Counted from the first letter of the stretch, positions 8,922-18,063 are shown. The stretch: 64,000 nucleotides of DNA from Nostoc sp. S4 (GCA_029379225.1 JAQYWR010000034.1:1-64000), one strand, 5' to 3'. Notes: generated from the letters alone by a model not told the origin. Numbers and translations are program-made.

Positions 8922-9530
8922 CTATATCTGGTTATCATTCGATGAATCTAACTTTATTGCACCTTGCCGCAAAATCTGCCAATTAATCCCTGTCCATTTG
9001 GCAACGGTGGAAGGAATACCCAGTCCTGACATTTCATCTTGGGATTCTGTGGTTACCAGAGTCAGAACGTTAGGGAACTGAGCCGTAATTTCAGTCATTT
9101 TTTGCAAAGGCGGCTGACCAGAGAAATTAGCGCTAGTAGTGGCAAGAGGGCCTGTTTGCGCCAAAATAGTTTGAGCGATCGCACTGTTTGGTACTCGAAT
9201 ACCAATTGTACTCGGATCGCCAGGATTCATGATTTTTGGCAAGCGCTGACTTGCTGGCAAAACTAACGTCATAGCTCCTGGCCAATATTTATCAGTTATT
9301 TTTTGCCAAATTTTATACTCATTATCGCTACCTTGGACATAAGGCCACAAATCCTCAGCACTAGCACCCATGAGAATTAGAGGTTTGTCCTGACTGCGTT
9401 GCTTAGTTGTAAAAATTAATCCGGCTTTTTCTGGTATCGTTGCCAGTGCGGGAACCGTGTCTGTAGGAAAGCTCACCAAAAAGCCACTGCGTGCGCCAAC
9501 TATTAGATTTTCTAGAGAAACTTGAGTCAT
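8922..9530 (-). CDS. tsaC: L-threonylcarbamoyladenylate synthase (Sua5/YciO/YrdC family)
   Basis: The protein condenses threonine, bicarbonate and ATP to threonylcarbamoyl-AMP, the donor for the t6A37 modification of ANN-decoding tRNAs. I chose ATG 9530 (202 aa), which starts just before the conserved segment; an in-frame start at 9614 adds 28 residues of unlikely sequence. Signatures are SFPTDTVPALA, KQRSQDKPLILM, PGAMTLVLPAS, GIRVPNSA and TTSANFSGQPP. prmC lies about 190 bp upstream on the same strand, a pairing also seen in Firmicutes. tsaD, the partner that uses the product, is in this window at 16069-17118. Confidence 0.9.
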   Translation of the reverse strand: MTQVSLENLIVGARSGFLVSFPTDTVPALATIPEKAGLIFTTKQRSQDKPLILMGASAEDLWPYVQGSDNEYKIWQKITDKYWPGAMTLVLPASQRLPKIMNPGDPSTIGIRVPNSAIAQTILAQTGPLATTSANFSGQPPLQKMTEITAQFPNVLTLVTTESQDEMSGLGIPSTVAKWTGINWQILRQGAIKLDSSNDNQI

Positions 9531-9724
9531 GTTTGCTGACAATATTCGTCCACAACTTTTACTATTGTTGCGGACGAAGCGCGAGAAAACAGCAAACGGA
9601 CTGACGAGCGCCACTTGCTTAGCATCGCGTCTGGTAAAGTACCATAAATTACGAATTACGAATTAGTAATTATCCAGTCATCCTAAATAACATAAGTTTT
9701 GAGCAATTGCTAAACTTATAATTC

Positions 9725-10612
9725 CTAACTTTTATAAGCTAGGGCGAAGCGTTCAATTCCAGCTAAATCAGTGTGAATTTGGATTTTACAATAGTTACCT
9801 TGATTTTGTAAAAGTTCTCGCACTGTATGTGCCTGTCCTGCCATCATCTCAATCAGCCACACACCACCAGATTGCAAATAGCTAGGAGAGATTTCTATCA
9901 AATGACGAATGCAATCTAAGCCATCAGCGCCACCATCCAAAGCTAGATGTGGTTCGTGGTTGACTACTTCTGGTTGCAAACTAGGTAAGGTACTGGTGGG
10001 TATGTAAGGAGGGTTCGACACCATACCACTGAACTGACCTTTGAGGAATGCCAGTGGCTCCCACCAAGAACCTTGATAAAATCGAATGCGGTCAGCAAAA
10101 CCCAAATTTTGGGCGTTGGCTTGGGCGATCGCCAAAGCTTCCAGACTGTAATCAACAGCATGAATTATTGCTTTTGGCAGGACATTTGCTAGTCCAATGG
10201 CGATCGCTCCACTGCCAGTACCCAAATCCGCCCAGTGTCCTGAAGTATTGCTAGCAGCTGCTAGAGCTAAATCAATCAAGCACTCTGTTTCTGGTCGGGG
10301 AATCAAAACCGCATTCGATACGGCGATTTTAAACTGACGCCAAGGTGTAGCTTTGGCAATGTACTGCACTGGTAGGCGTTCGTTTAATCGCCTCTGCCAC
10401 AGATAGTCTAACTCTACCAGAGGCAATTGCATCTGAATTTGCGGCCAATTTTTAAAAGACTCCAAACGGAGTGCCAAACGGTCTAACCCAGCAACTTCTT
10501 GGAGTAGCCAATCTACCTCTGTTGGTGGAACATCAGTAGCGATCGCTGCTTGAGTTGCTGCATTCCGCCACTGCCAAAGTTGTAGACCAGATATCAGATG
10601 TTTCTCTCCCAT
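9725..10612 (-). CDS. prmC: Peptide chain release factor N5-glutamine methyltransferase
   Basis: PrmC (HemK) methylates the Gln of the GGQ motif in release factors RF1 and RF2 using S-adenosylmethionine. The 295-aa protein has an N-terminal helical domain (about 1-90), the SAM-binding motif ADLGTGSGAIAIGLA (about 128-142), and the catalytic NPPYIP motif at 200-205, diagnostic of this family. LIPRPETE before the SAM motif is also typical. It precedes tsaC on the minus strand, so both translation-quality genes may share a transcript. Confidence 0.95.
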   Translation of the reverse strand: MGEKHLISGLQLWQWRNAATQAAIATDVPPTEVDWLLQEVAGLDRLALRLESFKNWPQIQMQLPLVELDYLWQRRLNERLPVQYIAKATPWRQFKIAVSNAVLIPRPETECLIDLALAAASNTSGHWADLGTGSGAIAIGLANVLPKAIIHAVDYSLEALAIAQANAQNLGFADRIRFYQGSWWEPLAFLKGQFSGMVSNPPYIPTSTLPSLQPEVVNHEPHLALDGGADGLDCIRHLIEISPSYLQSGGVWLIEMMAGQAHTVRELLQNQGNYCKIQIHTDLAGIERFALAYKS

Positions 10613-10637
10613 GCCTCAACCTTGGAGTGCGTAACCG

Positions 10638-11459
10638 TTATTTTTTGTTGGGAGCGGGCGCAGTCGAAGGCTTGCCAGTAGGTGATTGATTCGCCGCTAG
10701 GGAGCGAATAAAATTGATTGACTCTCGCGATGGATATAAAACAATTTTATTGATACTTGGATCGTTGCTACTATTGAGAGCCTCCATAACACCTAACAAA
10801 TCCACTACCTGAATTTCAGTATTGTTTGCTTCCTTTGGCACGGCTTTTTTAAATTCATCTAACAGAGCTACCGCTTGCTCTTTCTCAAAAAAGAAAGGAA
10901 TATAGCGCTCGTTGCCTTTTGCCAGGGGAATAGTCAGATAGCTATTATCTTTTTTAAATTTAGGCACAAACAAGGGAATACCGTTGAATTGCTGCACTTT
11001 TTGACCATTCTGATTCAGCATACTTGTTGCTGATGCTACCTGTTGTTGTGTCGGTACTAAAGTATAAATTACTGAATCTGACTTCTTTTTGCTTTCTAGC
11101 ACTATCTTATAGTAGTCTGCCAAAGACAAAGGTCTTACCTGTAGCGTGCTTGCCAGTTGAGGATTTTCTTTTTTCAACCGATTGTCAAGGAATCTTTGAG
11201 CATCTTGCTTGCTAATAAAAAATCCTACTTGAGAGATGGTTTTGGATTGGTTGTTTCTCGAAAGAACTACAAATTCGCCTTTAGGATTTGTGAGAGTAAA
11301 TACGGGTACTTCCTGTAGCTTTTTCACTACCTGATCTTGTGGTAAAGCTACCGCCTCTAAATTGCCTAGCCCTGGTAAATTGCCTATTCCTGAAAGCCCT
11401 GTTAAAAAGACACTCCCAGCTATACCTAATGTTGCACTCCAACGAACGAATGATTTCAT
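10638..11459 (-). CDS. tic22: Tic22-family periplasmic protein
   Basis: Cyanobacterial Tic22 is a periplasmic or thylakoid-associated chaperone-like protein implicated in outer-membrane biogenesis, homologous to the chloroplast import component Tic22. I chose ATG 11459 (273 aa) because it starts an obvious signal peptide (MKSFVRW...AGSVFLTGLSGI, cleavage near AVA-LPQ). The mature part has the two-fold Tic22 pattern: VPVFTLTNPKGEFVVL with VGFFISKQDAQRFLD, then IPLFVPKF with PFFFEKEQAVALLDEF. A Pro-rich C-terminal tail follows. It lies about 25 bp upstream of prmC on the same strand. Confidence 0.88.
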   Translation of the reverse strand: MKSFVRWSATLGIAGSVFLTGLSGIGNLPGLGNLEAVALPQDQVVKKLQEVPVFTLTNPKGEFVVLSRNNQSKTISQVGFFISKQDAQRFLDNRLKKENPQLASTLQVRPLSLADYYKIVLESKKKSDSVIYTLVPTQQQVASATSMLNQNGQKVQQFNGIPLFVPKFKKDNSYLTIPLAKGNERYIPFFFEKEQAVALLDEFKKAVPKEANNTEIQVVDLLGVMEALNSSNDPSINKIVLYPSRESINFIRSLAANQSPTGKPSTAPAPNKK

Positions 11460-12257
11460 AACTGCTCCTCGCATCAACAATACAATTTAATTAAACAAAT
11501 GGTTGGGTTTGCACAGCACCAACTAGCTTCAGTTATATAGCAATCTATTTTAGTTGTGAAAATTTATTTGTAAATAAGTCGTATGTCAGTTGAGTGTTAA
11601 TAGTCAACAGTCAAAGTAGAATAATTTTACCTATTTAGCGTTGATCTAGTATCACCTTTACGAATTGACTGTGCTAATGTTGTGTTTTTATCGATTTTGC
11701 GAGGCTATTCACTACCAAATCCTGTAGATGTCTATTTTCTAGCTTGTTAAACAGTGAAAAGTTTCTTTGAGCTGAAAGCTAATAAATGCCATTTTATTAA
11801 CTTTCTCTGATATTGGGTGACGCTATGAGTTTATTAATCGTTCCATTTGGGATTAATCAAATATTTTCTCAAATTTATACAAGGTACAGTATCAGGAATA
11901 TCTGATTTCTCAAGGACGAAATTTAGCTACTATGTTTCAAAAGCTAGTCCAAGAGCAAAACTAGATGATTGGATTTTCTGCGTAAAAATATACAACTTAA
12001 TTGCACACCTTAGCAACAAAACTCTAATCTATTCTCTTTAAATGGCAAAAATTTTTTAGAGATTTTGTAGATTTAGCTGATTGCTCAGATACCAAAACCT
12101 CAAGAAAATAATTGGCTCTACATACCCATATATGGAGATTTGCTAACAATCTCCGTGGTTGAGCACAATTTAATATACTTAATTTTGTAATTTTACATTT
12201 AATCAAACCCAAATTTATTAATAAGTCTGGGTTTAATTAATCAAATTATTAACTAAA
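11460..12257. other. Long intergenic region without recognisable gene
   Basis: About 800 bp of AT-rich DNA lies between tic22 and tRNA-Pro. Short open frames (for example 11847-12041 + and 12024-12212 -) have no recognisable composition or ribosome-binding site. The right-hand side of tic22 presumably holds its promoter. I see no repeat or structured RNA here. Confidence 0.5.
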
Positions 12258-12331
12258 TCGGGATGACAGGATTTGAACCTGCGGCATCCTGCTCCCAAAG
12301 CAGGCGCGCTACCAAGCTGCGCTACATCCCG
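12258..12331 (-). tRNA. tRNA-Pro (anticodon UGG)
   Basis: The minus strand folds as a full cloverleaf: acceptor CGGGATG/CATCCCG, D-arm around GCGCAGCTTGGTAGCGC, anticodon stem CCTGC/GCAGG with loop TTTGGGA giving UGG, and T-arm CAGGTTCAAATCCTG. Position 12258 supplies an A discriminator; CCA is not encoded. It stands alone between intergenic regions. Confidence 0.97.
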
Positions 12332-12332
12332 G

Positions 12333-12630
12333 CTATATTTATCTACTTTTTGCAGTTCGGTTTTAACTTCCCACTAAAGCGATCGCGCTTTTGCATAAGC
12401 TATTAAACATTATCATATCACATAATAGCGCTCATGCATAATTTTCTTTATTCTTTGTAAAGACAAGATAGATACATCTTCATATAGAATAAAGGTTTTT
12501 CTGCCAACTTCTTTTTACAAAACATAAATTTGCTTGCTTGGCGGCTGAACTTGCCAAACCAGATCGAAATAATAGACTTCACTACCGTACCTAATTTTAT
12601 GTGCAAATCAGGCTTTATTTGAATTAGGTG
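12333..12630. other. AT-rich intergenic region
   Basis: The stretch between tRNA-Pro and the convergent end of the acetyltransferase gene holds one HIP1 octamer (about 12380) and no gene or clear hairpin that I can see. Confidence 0.5.
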
Positions 12631-13182
12631 CTAGTGAGGATACCAGAACATGCCTTTGATACCTTCTGGATCTGGCATAAATCCCATAGTTCGATAGAAG
12701 TCTACAACGTGAGGATCGGCAAACAGAGTCACATTGCTAATCTCTTCACTCCGAAGTTTTTTGAGAACGTATTTCATCAATGCCTTGCCCAGTCCTTGAT
12801 TTTGGAAATCTGGGTGAACCACCACATCCCAAATAGTGGCATTAAAAGCATGATCTGAGGTAGCGCGGGCAAAACCAATGAGCCGTTTTTGGTTTCCTCT
12901 GACTTGCCACATTGAAGCGACAAGAAAACTATGCTCAATGGCTTTTTTGACTTTTCTTAGAGGACGACGCGACCAACCAACTGCATCACAGAGTTCTTCT
13001 AGTTCATACAGATCGATGTCTCGCTCTGTACTGAAGACGATGCGAGCCTCCTTTGAAGAAGCTTCGCTAACACTACTAAGGCTGGAGTTGCCCGCAGTTT
13101 GCGCTGTATGTTCTTCAAAAGGGTTTGTTCTAGTTGTCGCTACAGACTCAGGAGTACTAAACCAAGTTTTCCAAAAACCCAT
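12631..13182 (-). CDS. GNAT-family N-acetyltransferase, Ycf52-like
   Basis: The 183-aa protein has a variable N-terminal extension (about 45 residues, Ser/Thr/Glu-rich) followed by a GNAT fold: [21 protein letters not shown], then [14 protein letters not shown] (acetyl-CoA loop) and [21 protein letters not shown]. This matches the cyanobacterial and red-algal plastid Ycf52 type, related to plant plastid GNATs that acetylate proteins or serotonin. The substrate here is unknown. ATG 13182 opens MGFWKTWF, a plausible real start. It is paralogous to the gene at 7377-7844. Confidence 0.85.
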   Translation of the reverse strand: MGFWKTWFSTPESVATTRTNPFEEHTAQTAGNSSLSSVSEASSKEARIVFSTERDIDLYELEELCDAVGWSRRPLRKVKKAIEHSFLVASMWQVRGNQKRLIGFARATSDHAFNATIWDVVVHPDFQNQGLGKALMKYVLKKLRSEEISNVTLFADPHVVDFYRTMGFMPDPEGIKGMFWYPH

Positions 13183-13684
13183 GCCAACGTGGTTCGGGTA
13201 ATATAACTGAATTGGTTTACACTCTCTTTGAGTGTTGATTCATACTTAACACAGCTAGCCTCATTTACTACCCTTGGCAATCAAAATTTTTGGCTTGTTT
13301 GCCAGATTCGTAATGGTAACAGCCAGTTCAGGCATGTTTCACACCAATCATTTTCAACTTTAGCATTTTGTTGTAAAGCCTAGTAAAAATTCAGCAAAAG
13401 GGAAGAATATAAGTAATTCATAAATTATGCCTTGTTATGATTCCTCTGTCTGACTCTATAGGAAACGCCCCAAGCCGCCGCTGTGACTTTTCTCCAAATC
13501 AAACAGAAAAACCCAATTATGGCAAAGATCCTGTGAATTTTTGGTATGCAGCTGAAATGCACGTTAGCTTAAGAGTGAATAGTATCTCAGAGATTTGAAT
13601 ATCTGGGAAAATTCCCACTCTCCAGTTCCCAACACCTACTCTTTAGTCCCCAGGTGACCAAAGCAAGCGAGTCTACCCTTAACA
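13183..13684. other. Divergent promoter region, no gene
   Basis: This 500-bp stretch separates the minus-strand acetyltransferase from the plus-strand ACT-domain gene, so it must hold both promoters. No ORF, tRNA or clear repeat is visible. A short in-frame ATG at about 13439 leads only to a brief peptide. Confidence 0.4.
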
Positions 13685-14404
13685 ATGGCTTCTGGTTTAA
13701 AATCTTCGACACTCGAACTCCTAAAGCGCTTTAACCGAGCGTTTCCCCAGTTTTATGAGCAATTTGTCAGCAGTGAGATTCAACTGCAAAATTTACGGCT
13801 AGCCTACCGTCTGTATAAAACTAGACGCGCTGTGATTGAACTCAAACCGGAAGGTAGCAAAAGTGCCTTGCATTTTGCCTACCGCAACCAGTCTTTTCTT
13901 CTCAGTGATATTTTTGGTGTACTAGCAGCTTATGGATTAACAATCCACGGTTTGAGTCTATACGGTCAAATCCGTCCGCCGATGTTAGTTTTTATCAAAC
14001 TGTTGGTATCTCGTGGTAGTAAAGCCTTGACCGATAAAACCGCAGAAAATGTCTGTCGCGCTATTCGCGAGGCTTTAGGAGGTCGATTTGAGGTAGAAGA
14101 AATGCTGGCAGTAGAATTCAATCTTGACACTGGCTTAGAGCAGGTACAAACTGAGTTCTATGTCGATCCGGTTTTTCATCTGCCTGCGTTAGTAATTGAA
14201 GCTGATAATCAACCAGGCTTATTTTACAAAGTGATGTACGCCATTTGGCAAGAAGATCTGCTAGTAGTCAATGCCAATTTACTCGTTTGGCGTGGACGTA
14301 CACGACTAATTCTCTACTTGTTAGGACCCAATGAAAGCCTGATTCCTGAATATCTGGGTCACAAAATTGCTGAAGGGGTACGATACAGGTTGCTAGGGAA
14401 ATGA
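13685..14404 (+). CDS. Two-ACT-domain regulatory protein (cyanobacterial conserved)
   Basis: The 239-aa protein has no catalytic domain. Two segments have the ACT fold pattern: about 76-110 (FLLSDIFGVLAAYGLTIHGL then PPMLVFIKLLV) and about 168-205 (ALVIEADNQPGLFYKVMYAI then WRGRTRLILYLL). The second closely recalls the C-terminal ACT repeats of GlnD. ACT domains usually bind amino acids and control enzymes, so a sensor role in amino-acid or nitrogen metabolism is an inference. It is transcribed alone; repeat DNA follows it. Confidence 0.7.
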   Translation: MASGLKSSTLELLKRFNRAFPQFYEQFVSSEIQLQNLRLAYRLYKTRRAVIELKPEGSKSALHFAYRNQSFLLSDIFGVLAAYGLTIHGLSLYGQIRPPMLVFIKLLVSRGSKALTDKTAENVCRAIREALGGRFEVEEMLAVEFNLDTGLEQVQTEFYVDPVFHLPALVIEADNQPGLFYKVMYAIWQEDLLVVNANLLVWRGRTRLILYLLGPNESLIPEYLGHKIAEGVRYRLLGK

Positions 14405-14537
14405 AAACACTCTTGATTTCTCGCTAAATTTTAGATTTTAGAGAACTCCAAGAAATAAATTATCTTGTTGAAGTTGGTAACTGTTGACTTTTGACTGTGA
14501 ATACTAGGATATTTGTCAGTCCCGTTAGATTTTGTGT

Positions 14538-14637
14538 TCGCGTAGCGTGTCGGAGACAAAAGTTGAGCCAGTCGCTTGGTGTTAGCATCGCGTAGCGTGT
14601 CGGAGACAAAAGTTGAGCCAGTCGCTTGGTGTTAGCA
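14538..14637. repeat. Two tandem 50-bp repeat units
   Basis: Units at 14538-14587 and 14588-14637 are identical over 50 bp, starting TCGCGTAGCGTGTCGGAGAC and ending GCTTGGTGTTAGCA. The second half (AAAAGTTGAGCCAGT, then GCTTGGTGTTAGC) recurs inverted near 29684-29720. No spacers separate the units, so this is not a CRISPR array. It belongs to the palindrome-rich repeat families of Nostocales. Confidence 0.9.
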
Positions 14638-14705
14638 TAGCGTTAGCGAAGTGAGAGCGTTGGCAGTAGGGTGAGTCCAGTTTTGTTAGCGCAGGGTCTT
14701 TGTAA

Positions 14706-14794
14706 GGAGAAGGAGGAAAATTCTCCCTAGGGAACTGCCGTTAGTGCAGTTGTGTTAGACTGTCACGCCCAGCGTCTTGCTCCACAAGGCTGGG
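14706..14794 (+). other. Three consecutive stem-loops (possible structured RNA or repeat)
   Basis: Stems are GGAGAA (14706-14711) with TTCTCC (14721-14726), AACTGC (14733-14738) with GCAGTT (14746-14751), and CCCAGC (14768-14773) with GCTGGG (14789-14794). They sit side by side with short linkers in a gene-free region. I cannot tell a transcribed RNA from a palindromic DNA repeat. Confidence 0.35.
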
Positions 14795-14837
14795 AATTTC
14801 AACGCTAGAACAAATCTAAAACCCAAAATTTCAATTT

Positions 14838-14916
14838 ACATAGCAGAATTCAAGAGTCAGAATTAGAATAGGTTCTCTACCTAGCTGGTGTACTTCAGAC
14901 TTGTTGAAATCTGCTG
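14838..14916. repeat. MITE-like element with AGCAGAATTC ends, copy 1
   Basis: The element runs from ATAGCAGAATTC to GAAATCTGCTGG, with the internal block AATTAGAATAGGTTCTCTACC then GGTGTACTTCA. Copies 2 and 3 (45417-45525, 45849-45934) share the same order of blocks. The ends are inverted (CAGCAGATTTC-type) and there is no coding capacity. Confidence 0.65.
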
Positions 14917-15026
14917 GATTTATTCTCATGCCCTTTAATAAGGTGGGGTTTATCTAAAATCCAAAATCGTTTAACTCCTGACACTTCGTATTTAGTCGCA
15001 CCCACCCTTAGGGGTACGATATAAGT

Positions 15027-15938
15027 ATGGCAACTATTGAAATCTTAGGCGTTCCACACGCATACGAGCTAACGGCTCCCACTTCCTGCCCCGATGCTTT
15101 AGTATTTATCCACGGTTGGCTTAATAGCCGTGGATATTGGCAACCTGTGATTTCCCGCCTATCAGATGATTTGCAGTGCCTGTCCTATGATTTGCGAGGT
15201 TTTGGTGAATCCCAGTCTCAGGTAAAAAGCGATTTTAGTCGGGCACAAACGTTTGTGAGTTTGACGCCGCTCTCCATTGGTGGAGTTGGCTCACCTTTCG
15301 ATTCTCTTTATACTCCTGCTGGCTATGCTCAGGATTTAGCAATTCTTCTGAAACACCTAAATATTACTAGTGCTTGGCTAATTGGTCACTCTTTGGGAGG
15401 TACGATTGCTCTATGGGGAGCAGATCGAATACCTGAGTGTGTTAAGGGAGTTATCTGTATCAATGCCGGTGGTGGTATTTACCTTAAAGAAGCTTTTGAA
15501 CAGTTTCGCTCAGCAGGTCAGAAATTTTTACAAATCCGTCCGCGCTGGCTCTCCCAAGTGCCTTTGATTGATTTACTGTTTACCAGAGCCAGTGTGGCAC
15601 GTCCTTTAGACCGCTATTGGGCGCGTCAGCGGGTGATTGATTTCGTCGTGGCTGACCCAGAAGCAGCGCTAGGAACTCTGTTAGACTCTACAACTGAAGA
15701 AGAAATCAACCGTTTACCCGAGCTGGTATCCCAACTCAAGCAGCCAGTTTATTTTTTGGCTGGTGCCGAAGACAAAGTTATGGAACCCAAATATGTCCGC
15801 CATTTAGCTAGCTTTCACAGATTGTTTCAATACTGTGGTGACAATGTTTTGGAAATTCCTAATTGCGGACACTTGGCTATGTTAGAGCAACCGGATGCAG
15901 TAGCTGATTACATCCGGTCAATAGTTAAGAGTCAGTAG
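15027..15938 (+). CDS. Alpha/beta hydrolase
   Basis: The 303-aa protein has the alpha/beta hydrolase fold with a complete triad: nucleophile Ser in IGHSLGG (about residue 123), Asp in LAGAEDKVM (about 250) and His in IPNCGHLAM (about 281). The oxyanion motif VFIHGWLNSRGYW is near the N-terminus. There is no signal peptide, so it is probably cytoplasmic. The substrate is unknown; esterase, thioesterase and C-C hydrolase activities are all possible. It is monocistronic, followed by a TAGTCATT-type repeat and the convergent tsaD. Confidence 0.85.
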   Translation: MATIEILGVPHAYELTAPTSCPDALVFIHGWLNSRGYWQPVISRLSDDLQCLSYDLRGFGESQSQVKSDFSRAQTFVSLTPLSIGGVGSPFDSLYTPAGYAQDLAILLKHLNITSAWLIGHSLGGTIALWGADRIPECVKGVICINAGGGIYLKEAFEQFRSAGQKFLQIRPRWLSQVPLIDLLFTRASVARPLDRYWARQRVIDFVVADPEAALGTLLDSTTEEEINRLPELVSQLKQPVYFLAGAEDKVMEPKYVRHLASFHRLFQYCGDNVLEIPNCGHLAMLEQPDAVADYIRSIVKSQ

Positions 15939-16049
15939 TCCTTTGTCATTGGGCTTAGAATATCAGGGAGCCATTGCGCCCTTCCTGTTTCCCGACTTTA
16001 ACCAAATGGCGTTATGAGGCATTACTTATCAGTGGTTACAACTAAAATA

Positions 16050-16074
16050 AATGACCAATGACTAATGACTAGTC
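16050..16074. repeat. TAGTCATT-type short tandem repeat
   Basis: Heptamer-like units (ATGACCAATGACTAATGACT) lie here and overlap the tsaD stop codon. Similar tracts occur at 18745-18780, 32051-32119, 41191-41241, 57825-57866 and 61426-61602. They correspond to the short tandemly repeated sequences known from heterocystous cyanobacteria. Confidence 0.75.
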
Positions 16075-17118
16075 AACAGTTTGATACAACTTCATTACTT
16101 GACTTAGGGCTAATCTCGATTCAACGCCTAATGTTAGGGAAGATGTATGACCAGAGGATAGATGGTCAACGGCGGCACAGCCAATCATGGCGGCGTTGTC
16201 GGTACAGAATTTCAAAGGGGGAAATAGGACGCGTAGGTTATGTTTAATGGCGGCGGCTTGGAGATTTTTTCTCAGACCGCTATTGGCTGCTACACCGCCT
16301 CCAACAGCAATTGTGTCTAAACCATAGTCTAAGGCACAGGCGATCGCTCTTTTGGTTAGCGATCGCGCTACGGTATCCTGAAAGCTAGCTGCTACATCTG
16401 CCACTGGCACTTGTGTAGTATCTTTCTCTAGCTGCTGTACTAAACGCAATACAGCCGTTTTTAACCCGCTAAAACTCGCATCATAACGATGAAACCCGCC
16501 ACTAGGTAAAGAGACTTTTCCTTCTGGTAAGACAAAAGCTTGGGGATTTCCCTGTTGCGCCAGCTTGTCAATCGCTGGGCCGCCGGGATAACCTAGCTTT
16601 AACAATCGGGCTACTTTATCAAAGGCTTCACCCGCAGCATCATCACGAGTTTGTCCTAGCGTTTCATAGACACCACAATCTTTAACATAAATTAAACTTG
16701 TATGTCCGCCTGAAACCAATAAGCTAAGGAAAGGGGGATTTAAACTTGGCTCGCTCAAGTAAGTTGCGTAAATGTGACCTTCGAGATGGTGAACTCCCAA
16801 AAAAGGTTTGTTGTGTACCATTGCCAGGGTTTTGGCAGCAGTTAATCCTACCAACAGTGCTCCTACGAGTCCAGGGGCACAAGTGGCAGCAATTCCATCA
16901 ATTTCCTCCCAGTCTAGTTTGGCTTGCTGTAGAGCTTGAGCGATCGCTTGGTTGATCGTTTCCAAGTGCTGGCGGGACGCCACTTCTGGTACTACCCCAC
17001 CATATTGCTGATGGACTGGAATTTGCGAAGCGATGATGCTGCTGCAAACTTGACGATTGTTCACAATTGCGACGGCAGTTTCATCACAGCTGGTTTCTAT
17101 TGCTAAAACGGTTGTCAT
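16069..17118 (-). CDS. tsaD: tRNA N6-adenosine threonylcarbamoyltransferase
   Basis: TsaD (Gcp/YgjD) transfers threonylcarbamoyl from TC-AMP to A37 of tRNAs, completing t6A with the TsaC product. The 349-aa protein is an ASKHA-fold enzyme: [16 protein letters not shown] at the start, the metal-binding HHLEGHIYA (about 108-116), [27 protein letters not shown], and [10 protein letters not shown] near the end. It is divergent from psaF with about 160 bp between the two likely starts. Its stop overlaps a short repeat tract. Confidence 0.96.
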   Translation of the reverse strand: MTTVLAIETSCDETAVAIVNNRQVCSSIIASQIPVHQQYGGVVPEVASRQHLETINQAIAQALQQAKLDWEEIDGIAATCAPGLVGALLVGLTAAKTLAMVHNKPFLGVHHLEGHIYATYLSEPSLNPPFLSLLVSGGHTSLIYVKDCGVYETLGQTRDDAAGEAFDKVARLLKLGYPGGPAIDKLAQQGNPQAFVLPEGKVSLPSGGFHRYDASFSGLKTAVLRLVQQLEKDTTQVPVADVAASFQDTVARSLTKRAIACALDYGLDTIAVGGGVAANSGLRKNLQAAAIKHNLRVLFPPLKFCTDNAAMIGCAAVDHLSSGHTSSLTLGVESRLALSQVMKLYQTVD

Positions 17119-17277
17119 TGAGAGTTCTGATTGAGAAGCTTTAACTTTTATTTACTGAAACTTTACTCGGTTCCCACCCAAGAGTATGATGACTTCCTAG
17201 TTATGCAAATAAAGACTGTACAAGCCGCTTCGTTTTGTACAAAGAACTTTTTGTTTTGTAATAAAAGGAAACACTCT

Positions 17278-17772
17278 ATGCGACGATTGTTTGCTTTGAT
17301 GTTAGCGATTTGTCTTTGGTGCAATTTTGCCCCCCCAGCAAAAGCTTTAGGGGCTAACTTGACACTGTGCAAAGACACTCCCGCTTTTCAAGAGCTAGCA
17401 GCTAATGCCCGTAATACTACTAGTGACCCACAATCAGGACAAAAGCGGTTTGAGCGTTATTCTCAAGCGCTGTGCGGCCCCGAGGGTTACCCCCACTTGA
17501 TTGTTGATGGCCGTTTAGATCGGGCTGGTGATTTCTTGATCCCCAGCATTCTATTTCTATATATTACTGGTTGGATTGGCTGGGTAGGTCGTACCTATCT
17601 GATAGCGATTAAAAAGGAATCCGATCCCGAACAAAAAGAAATCCAAATTGACCTAGCTTTGGCACTACCCATAATGGCCACAGGCTTTACTTGGCCGCTA
17701 GCAGCAGTCCAAGAATTACTCTCTAATAAATTAGCAGCCAAAGATTCAGAAATTCCCGTTTCCCCACGCTAA
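17278..17772 (+). CDS. psaF: Photosystem I reaction centre subunit III
   Basis: PsaF is a thylakoid-membrane PSI subunit with a large lumenal domain near the plastocyanin/cytochrome c6 docking side. I chose ATG 17278, preceded by AAAAGGAA, which starts a lumenal signal peptide ([23 protein letters not shown], cleavage before LGANLTLC); the frame is open to 17131 but that extension is not PsaF-like. The mature protein has the conserved Cys pair ([22 protein letters not shown]), a helix ([19 protein letters not shown]) and a second hydrophobic segment. psaJ follows 38 bp downstream. Confidence 0.96.
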   Translation: MRRLFALMLAICLWCNFAPPAKALGANLTLCKDTPAFQELAANARNTTSDPQSGQKRFERYSQALCGPEGYPHLIVDGRLDRAGDFLIPSILFLYITGWIGWVGRTYLIAIKKESDPEQKEIQIDLALALPIMATGFTWPLAAVQELLSNKLAAKDSEIPVSPR

Positions 17773-17810
17773 ATCGATTTCAGTAATTCATTTGTTTGGA
17801 GACTAAATTC

Positions 17811-17960
17811 ATGGCAGACAAAGGCGACCAATCATCCTATTTGGTTAAATTTATTTCCACAGCGCCAGTGGCAGCTACTATATGGTTGACAATCACAGCA
17901 GGTATTGTAATTGAATTCAACCGCTTTTTCCCAGATTTACTTTTTCACCCACTACCGTAA
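17811..17960 (+). CDS. psaJ: Photosystem I reaction centre subunit IX
   Basis: This 49-codon gene encodes a single-span PSI subunit that binds chlorophyll and stabilises PsaF. The sequence starts [20 protein letters not shown], followed by the helix [21 protein letters not shown] and ends LLFHPLP, the classic PsaJ pattern. ATG 17811 follows a GGAG ribosome-binding site (17798-17801). It sits between psaF and psaL on the same strand. Confidence 0.95.
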   Translation: MADKGDQSSYLVKFISTAPVAATIWLTITAGIVIEFNRFFPDLLFHPLP

Positions 17961-17989
17961 GGTGGAAATGAGATTTAGGATAATTCTCT

Positions 17990-18030
17990 AAAATTGTTTA
18001 GTTAGTATATTTGGACTAACTAAGCAAAAT
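17990..18030 (+). terminator. Stem-loop after psaJ
   Basis: TTAGTTAG (17998-18005) pairs with CTAACTAA (18015-18022), and the pairing extends imperfectly outward (AATTGT / GCAAAATT). It lies 40 bp after psaJ and could attenuate or end the psaF-psaJ transcript or protect its 3' end. It lacks a strong U-tract. Confidence 0.5.
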
Positions 18031-18063
18031 TATCGCCCAAATAGACAGCAAAAAGAGTTTTTT

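Larger units (their letters stand above)
14405..15026. other. Repeat-rich intergenic region
   Basis: There is no gene here. The stretch contains a 50-bp tandem duplication (14538-14637), three successive stem-loops (14706-14794) and one copy of an AGCAGAATTC-ended MITE-like element (14838-14916), each listed separately. The promoter of the hydrolase gene should lie in the last 100 bp. Confidence 0.6.

Noticed and set aside
11847-12212. Short ORFs upstream of tRNA-Pro
   Set aside because: AT-rich, no family pattern, no ribosome-binding site.
14538-14637. CRISPR-like repeat array
   Set aside because: Only two units, directly abutting without spacers.
17131-17277. Upstream extension of psaF from TTG 17131
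   Set aside because: Extension lacks PsaF similarity; ATG 17278 has a good RBS and begins a signal peptide.
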